The position numbers and the translations under genes are program-made. The notes beneath the pieces are model-generated. The model made no database searches. It saw only the letters and a program-made list of their open reading frames with translations, and was not told where the DNA came from. From Catonia carolina (lineage: Eukaryota; Arthropoda; Insecta; Hemiptera; Achilidae), in contig JAQMRL010000004.1 of the NCBI GenBank assembly GCA_035578175.1, positions 42,241,401 through 42,305,400 of the forward strand: 64,000 bases of DNA. The letters run 5' to 3'. Shown here piece by piece: positions 57,955-64,000 of this stretch. Numbering within the stretch: position 1 is the stretch's first letter; every line of letters starts with the position of its first letter.

Positions 57955-58279
57955 ATGCTGTTTAGGTCATCAGCCGAAAGGCTGGTTTGAACCTAAGTAA
58001 AACGAAATGTGAGGTGGTTTGTCTTGCCTTCCTCATGGAGTGAAAAAGTATGCTCATCAGCATGGTAGGCCCTCTGCAAAGCATCTATTTTCCACCCTGC
58101 AAAATATGCCTTCACTTCATTCACCACAGGGTCTGGCTGTATTATGAAATTCATTACTCACGAAGGAGATATCCCTGACCTGTGTCTTTTACCCCTCTAG
58201 CTCTTCTGTTTAAACCTCTTTCTGTTCTTAAATGCTTCAATCATAATTGGCCGACCTGTGATGAGTAACAGAAGTTTTT
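57955..58279 (-). mobile_element. Family B copy with a small deletion
   Basis: The hairpin end is intact (cagccgaaaggctggtttga). The ctctagaggttttacta segment directly after it is deleted (cctaagtaaaacg), and the distal 70 bp are missing after gagtaacagaag. Confidence 0.85.
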
Positions 58280-58379
58280 TGTATTAATAAATAATAAACA
58301 AACTTATAACAACTATTATTGCAATTATTTTTTGACAAAATTAATAATTACTGTCTCATGGCTGAAAGAAATTTTTAAA

Positions 58380-58985
58380 ACCTTTGACTTATTGCAAAAA
58401 TCATTAGTGATTTCTGTATCTATTCTCGAGGAACTGAATGACACAATTTTTGTTTCTAAATTCCGAATTTTATTTATTGCCTTCTGGCTTGGGCCACTTC
58501 CAGAAACCGAAACTTCAAACTTAATCCAGACCCACTAACTTTTTTTGTAGATTACGAATCCAAAAACAGTTTCTGTCTCCGACGGAATCGTGTAGTTTCT
58601 GTCTTTGGTTTTTTTACTTCCAGTCGAAACCGGAACTTCAAACGCAATGATTTCTATATCTACTCTTTAAGAGGAATCAAATAACGTTATTTTTGTTTCC
58701 GAATTCCGACCTTGATTTCTTGATTTCCTGTTTTGGGGCACGTCTGGTCGAAACTGAAACTTCAAACCCAATCCAGACCCACTAACTTTTTATGTAGATT
58801 ACGTATCCAAAAACCGTTTGTTGCTATCTCTTGTAGTTTCTGACTTTAAATTTTTGACTTAGGCTATTTACGGCCGAAACCGGAACTTCAAACCTAGTTT
58901 AGGCCTAGTAAATGTTGCTGTAGATTACGAATCCGGAAACCGTTTGTCCCTTTTTTGTAGTTTGATAAATCGGCGTTTGACGGAC
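58380..58985. repeat. Diverged satellite-like repeat
   Basis: Blocks gaaaccggaacttcaaac (or variants) occur at about 58503, 58625, 58747 and 58874. Three of them are followed by cc(c/t)a...agacccactaac(t), tgtagattacg and tccaaaaac(c/a)gttt. Spacing is about 120-125 bp with alternation of two sub-blocks. The last unit runs into gataaatcggcgtttgacgg. Confidence 0.75.
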
Positions 58986-59763
58986 GGAGAAAACAGAATG
59001 ATAGATGATAATTTCAAAAATTGCTACCAAAAAGTGAGAATTAAATCATTTTGTTATTATTTTATTTAAGCATAATTTTTGTACATCTGCTTGTTAATCG
59101 TGAAACATAAAATGTGTACATGCTGCCGTAACGTTCCGAATGTATTTCATAACGTTACATATAAAATATACGAGGACCGTAACAGATTATCTGTTTTTAG
59201 ATAACCTTTTTAAAATTATGAAATTTTAAGAGCAACAGCTTAGTAAACGTATAATGACCAACAATTTTTATTAACTCCTCTTCTATATCTTGATAGTAAT
59301 ATTAAAAAGTTATTACAGAATGATTTCCTTTTATTTTCTGTTTCAGAAATTACTCATTTGGTTACACTTTTGTATTCAGTACATCTGGTTCTTAAATATT
59401 GGGGTTATTTATTACTGTTGTTTTCTTAACGGATAATAATTCATTTACTTTTAACAGAATGTGGGACAAATGCAACTTTAAAACACAATTCTTAAACCTA
59501 ATTTAAAAATACACCACCTGCCCTTTAACAATATTTTTCATGCAAAATTAGACATTATAAACAAACTGCAGCTTTCATTTAAACATCTGCTAGTTTTTTT
59601 ATACGACGAATCGGTTTTATATTCTTTTTTTAGAATTATTGTATTTTGAGTTTAAAAATATTTTTCTTTTTAAATTGATTTTTGTAAATTGGTTATTACC
59701 GTTTACAGGGAGTTGTAAAAAATTCAAAACAAGGATTGTGTAGCTTAAAATTTTAAGTTCTTT
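58986..59763. other. AT-rich DNA, nothing recognised
   Basis: No supported feature. Confidence 0.4.
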
Positions 59764-60150
59764 GTTGTTATTTAGGTCATTAGCCGGAAGGCTAGTTTGA
59801 GCCTTCAGAGACTTCTCTAAGTAAAACGAGGAGTGAGGTGGTTTACCATTGCCTTCTTGACTGAGTGGAGAAGTATGCTTATCAGTATGCCAGGCCCTTC
59901 AAAAAGCATCCACTTTCCACCCTCCAAACGACACCTTTACTTCATTCACTACAGGGTCTGGCTGTATTATGAGATTTCTCTCAGAGGAGATAACAGTGAT
60001 TAGTGTCTTTTACTTCTCTACCTGTTCTGTTCTTAAATGCTTCAGTCATATATTGGCTGAACTTGTGATAAGAAACAGAATTATTTTTTGTAGCCCAGAA
60101 ACTAGCAGATCGGTTGTAAATAATTTAACACTCCACCTGCCTGTTATGAG
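59764..60150 (-). mobile_element. Family B SINE-like copy
   Basis: The full copy runs from gttgttatttaggtcattag to cctgcctgttatgag, with a diverged hairpin. The 104-codon plus-strand open frame at 59969-60283 starts inside it and is not a gene. Confidence 0.85.
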
Positions 60151-60474
60151 TAATTTAGTTCAGTTCATAGTTTATTTATTATTTAGTTCTGTACCATACG
60201 TTTTAATTGGGATTTTTTACATTAAAGAAAAATACTTTTCTGATGAGCAATGTTTTATTTATTTACTATCTTGCAAAGCCTAGATAATTCTCTTTCATCT
60301 TTAATCCGGATTTAGCTTAATTTGGACAGCGTACGTTTTGAAATGATTTTTCATCCACCATTTCTTAAAGAAGTTGGGACACCCAACTCATGGTCCATTG
60401 GTGGTATTTTGTCAGTAAACACTTGTTTAGGTGTTTGATCCTCTTGGATCCATTCTGATTCTGATACTTCTTTT

Positions 60475-60647
60475 TTTATTTAACGTCCGACTGTTCTGCA
60501 ATTACTGCTAATACAGACGGTGAAGGATGAAATTATTTTTGTAACGTATGAAAATATGCCGTGCCTGAATGGGACTCAAACCCAAGACCGCATGATGAGA
60601 GGCGAGCACGTTATTAACTACGCCAATGCGGCCGGCGATTCTGATAC
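60475..60647 (-). mobile_element. tRNA-derived SINE
   Basis: On the minus strand: GGCCGCATTGGCGTAGTTAA (A-box), GGTTTGAGTCCCA as B-box (GGTTTGAGTCC, one mismatch), then caggcacggcat and a tail GTCGGACGTTAAATAAAAA. It pairs with the copy at 47496-47685 over its length. Confidence 0.8.
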
Positions 60648-61843
60648 TAATGACCATTCTGCTTACACTTCCGAATTATATATCCTAGAATATTAAGTTC
60701 ATCCCGAATTTCTTTTGTGGTCCAATAATCGATACTACGCAAAGTACAATCGATACTATTGCAGCGTAACTAACAACTGCGCCATGAAAGCGGTCGGAAG
60801 GTATTTTATAAATATTATCTACTTGTGTCAGATCGGAAATCGATAGAATATGTTTTCCCATTGTTTTATTTTTTGATACTATGTGTTTTTTTCTCGTAGT
60901 AAACTTTAATAAATGTAGTAAAGATTCAAGAACGAAGAAGTTGAATATTAGTTTAATTATTTAAATTCGTATATTGATGATAAATTTGTGATGTTTTGAA
61001 ATTGTTTAAAAATGAAATAAATTTTGTACATTTTGTATTCTTTTAAACAGTTTAAAAGTAAACAATGAAGTTACGAAAGAAAAAAGTTAATGAGAAAGTG
61101 AGTAAAGAAGCAACTGCCACGCCGGTTTTTTTTTGTTGTGGGAGTTGAAGGAGTGAAGAAAGATTGTCGTCTCGCTTTGTTATAAAACTTAAAGCAGGTT
61201 GCAAGGTGTGAATGACCTTCGGAAATGTACAGTCATTTCTTCAGGTGAAGGTATGATGCGGATGAGGCATGGTGGAGGAGATTCCTTGCACTGATTTCAC
61301 GGTCAAATAGAGTTATACTTTACTTCAGTACATTTCTTTTACGTGTTTCATCTGCTTGACCAACTTGTTACATTATTCAATGAGAATTTGGTGTTTCTTC
61401 AAGTACAAAAGAGTTATATCGTAGTTTATTATACGTTTTTTGCTTTGTTGTCTTCTTTTCTCTCATCTTTCTCTAGTATCCTAGAAAATTAGGCATCTAT
61501 GTTCTCCAACCTACCTCTCAGATCCTTTATTTTTTTTTTAGTTTTTTGTTGTTTTTCTATTCATGTAGCTTGTTGGTAAACACATATGCACATGCATTTT
61601 AAACGCCTTTCTTTTCATTTTTTAGTTTAGTTATCGTAGATATGGGTTAATTGTAATCAGTTTTGTTCACTTTCACTACATCTTTCCTTTTTGAACTATT
61701 AAATAATGAAATTTACATTAATTCTTGCTGGTATGCCGAGAAACTAGAGGTGTTATTTTACACCTCTAGAATAGAATTTGTGTTGTTCATTTATTCAAAG
61801 TGCTGAGACTATTTTTTTAGATCTAGTATAACTACAGTTCACG
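60648..61843. other. Unique DNA, nothing recognised
   Basis: A GC-richer patch at 61115-61310 has no recognised motif. Otherwise AT-rich. Confidence 0.35.
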
Positions 61844-62113
61844 TAATTACATATTGTAGAAATTATTTTTGTACATTATCGTGTGTAGGTTATCACTGTA
61901 TACCATCAAGTTCGCACCCTGAAAATGACACCTCCTTCACTTCATTCACCTCTGGGTCTGGCTGTGCTATGAAATTAATTACTTAAAGAGGAAATAACTC
62001 TGAATAGTGTCTTTTAAATGTCTACTTCTTTTGTTTTTAAATGCGTCAGTCATATAATTGGCTGACCAAGAGTGATAAAAAACAGAAACATTTTTTGTAG
62101 CCCTGGAACTAGC
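61844..62113 (-). mobile_element. Family B variant with a replaced hairpin end, copy 2
   Basis: Positions 61844-61905 (attacatattgtagaaat through atcactgtatacc) replace the usual hairpin end, as at 9047-9110. The family B body follows and stops at ggaactagcag, where another family B copy begins. Confidence 0.75.
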
Positions 62114-62375
62114 AGCCTACCAAGCTGAAAAGCACATATTTTCCACTCTGCAAATGACACCTTCACTTCATTCACCACATGGTTTGGCTGTATAATGAAA
62201 TTCATTACTTTTAGAGGAGATAACTGATTAGTGTTATTTTACACCTCTAAATCATTACGTTCTTCTTAAATCATTCATCTAATTTAATTGGCTGACCATG
62301 TGATAAGAAACAGAACTATTTTTTAACCGTGCAACTAACAATTTAAAGGAAAATAATTTAACACTACCTGTTTGT
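62114..62375 (-). mobile_element. Family B copy, hairpin end missing
   Basis: It begins within the element (aaaagcacatattttccac) and ends at aacactacctgtttg, abutting the variant copy on its left. It may be the result of recombination between two copies. Confidence 0.8.
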
Positions 62376-63244
62376 TTGGTAGATATATCTATTACCGAAA
62401 AAAATATTTGATAAATATTTTTTGTTTAATGTAATTACGGAAATTGTAAATCTTATTAATATTCAATATTTTGTTTACATTTTCTTTTTGGTATTTATTT
62501 TTATATGTTTTCTATGTATGTATATATACGTATGAATACTACGAGTCAGACTGGAGGACTTTTGCCCTATATAGATTTTCAGTTACGATCCCCAATGGGG
62601 TAAAGTCAGTTAAACTTTTTGATTTTTATTTCCCTCTAGACCAATAAAAATCGTTCTCATTTTTCCAAAACTTTAAATTGGTCTTGAAATTTTTGTAATT
62701 CTTTGTATTTCTGTCCTATGTTGGGTAAAGTATTATTTTATTACTATATCTTATTTTTATTATTCCTTAATATTTTTGAGTTTCTGCGAATAGTGTGTTT
62801 TAATATTTAAAATTAAAGTAGTTATTTTATATTTAAATTAATTGTAAAACATTTAAATTAAATAGGGAAAACAGAAATTGCAAATTTATTTTTCTGAAAA
62901 AATAAAATAAAATAGAGATAAAATCTTATTTTCTTGTAAGTTATTACTTTTGAGTATAAAGAAGCATTACTTGTCCGAGATTTTTGAGAAAACTGTTAGA
63001 TGAATAAATCTGTAGTTTTGTAGAGGTGTAGTCATTCTTTTTATGAAGGGTGGTTTGATCTTGTTTATTTTTATAAATCTGGAAATTCTCCTTTTCTAAG
63101 TTATTTGATTATGATGGCGGGCGTATTGTAAGCATCGGAAGGGTGCATGAAAATGTACTTTTGTATTTCTTTTAACCTTTTCATTCCTATTGTAATTTTG
63201 CTAGATTGAACTAATTTTAATTATTATCACTTTTGCTAGGTGTA
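62376..63244. other. AT-rich DNA, nothing recognised
   Basis: No supported feature. Confidence 0.4.
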
Positions 63245-63624
63245 TTGTTTGTTGAGGTCATCAGCCGAAAGGCTGGTTTGACCCTCTAGAGGCTCTACTA
63301 AGTAAACGAGGAGTGTAGTGTTTTACCATGCCTTCCTCACTGACTGGAAAAGTATGCTTATCAGCATGCCAGGCCTTCTGAAAAGCATCTACTTTCCACC
63401 CTGCAAATGACCCCTTCACTTGATTACAGGCTTTATAATGAAATTTTATTACTCTCAGAGGACATTACTGTGAATAGAGTCTTTTACATCTCTACTTCTT
63501 TTGTTCTTAAACGCTTCAGTCATATATAACTCGCTGCCTACGTGATAAGAAACAACTATTTTTAGTGACCCTAGAACTAGCAGATTAAGCACAAATAATT
63601 TAACACTCCACCTGCCTGTTATGC
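63245..63624 (-). mobile_element. Family B SINE-like copy
   Basis: The copy runs from gtttgttgaggtcatcag to cctgcctgttatg, with a good hairpin (cagccgaaaggctg) and a short deletion in the centre (cttgattacaggctt). Confidence 0.9.
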
Positions 63625-63951
63625 TAGGTATCACAGTAAAACACCTTTAAAATAATGCAAAGGTAACAGACAAAAATATTTCGAAAAATCACAAACTCGC
63701 CTTGGTACATACCCAATACTTTAAAACTCAAAGGAATGAACAATAATACAGCACAAGAATAAATACAGAGTTCTGTACCAAGTACGAAACACGATTTGAT
63801 AATCATCAAAATTCAGAGGCCATCAATCTCCTAGACAACAGTAAAACTGACAAAAGATTGCACAGAGTACATCCTACAGACTTACTTTAATTATATCACA
63901 TCCAGAACAAAATAATATTTTGTAAATTGTAGAGTGATATTTGCCAATTAA
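63625..63951. other. AT-rich DNA, nothing recognised
   Basis: The minus-strand open frame at 63624-63809 has no motif. Confidence 0.4.
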
Positions 63952-64000
63952 AGGCTTGTGGAGTGTTAAATAATTTGCACTCGATCTGCTGGTTTCTAGG
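63952..64000 (+). mobile_element. Family B copy cut by the window edge
   Basis: The sequence ggagtgttaaataatttgca then ctcgatctgctgg is the head of family B in plus orientation. The rest lies beyond the window. Confidence 0.85.

Overview
The window looks like one stretch of a large, AT-rich, repeat-dense animal genome, most likely an insect. The evidence is the mix of element types (DD34D mariners, a pogo-type element, a hAT, Helitron2-type Helitrons, jockey-like non-LTR retrotransposons, tRNA-derived SINEs) together with long A/T-rich intergenic DNA. A hemipteran or other large-genome insect is my guess, not something the sequence proves. I find no convincing intact host gene, rRNA, functional tRNA, CRISPR array or bacterial-style operon. 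Every stretch of recognisable coding sequence is a decayed transposable-element gene.

Two high-copy families dominate. Family A is a non-autonomous element of about 0.95-1 kb, present in about ten copies or fragments. It has short inverted termini (ACTTTCTCTTGCC / GGCAAGAGAAAGT), a terminal hairpin, a TG-rich 5' part and two diverged internal repeats of about 175 bp. Family B is a SINE-like element of about 400 bp, present in about 17 copies plus one cut by the right edge. It ends in a CAGCC/GGCTG hairpin and an (AAC)n tail, and one copy has a 7-bp target duplication.

Layout. 0.8-1.7 kb: family A split by a Helitron. 2.5-4.4 kb: three near-identical 617-bp tandem units, each carrying a tRNA-derived SINE. 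5.7-7.5 kb: family B, then a jockey-like LINE fragment, then family A split by a putative solo LTR. 8.5-14.9 kb: family B copies, two family A copies and a LINE tail. 15-16.3 kb: a mariner relic and a second Helitron. 17-20 kb: family A, family B and an inverted family A composite. 22.7-27.2 kb: family A, a tandem array, a TIR-complete dead mariner, an older mariner relic and a fold-back element. 28-32 kb: second LTR, interrupted family B, LINE RT. 33-38 kb: SINE, LINE 3' end, LINE RT with a YADD motif and a single stop. 38-45 kb: family A, a pogo derivative inserted in LINE-related DNA and carrying a GC-rich block, and a hAT derivative with TSD. 46.5-52.7 kb: Helitron, SINE, two LINE tails, family A and family B. 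53-64 kb: mostly family B copies, a satellite-like array and a SINE.

The elements do not form a pathway. They form an insertion stratigraphy in which several interrupted copies give the order of events: family A predates the Helitron and the LTR, and LINE-related DNA predates the pogo element. The two families A and B are the best candidates for something not yet described, but whether they are new can only be settled by a repeat-library search.
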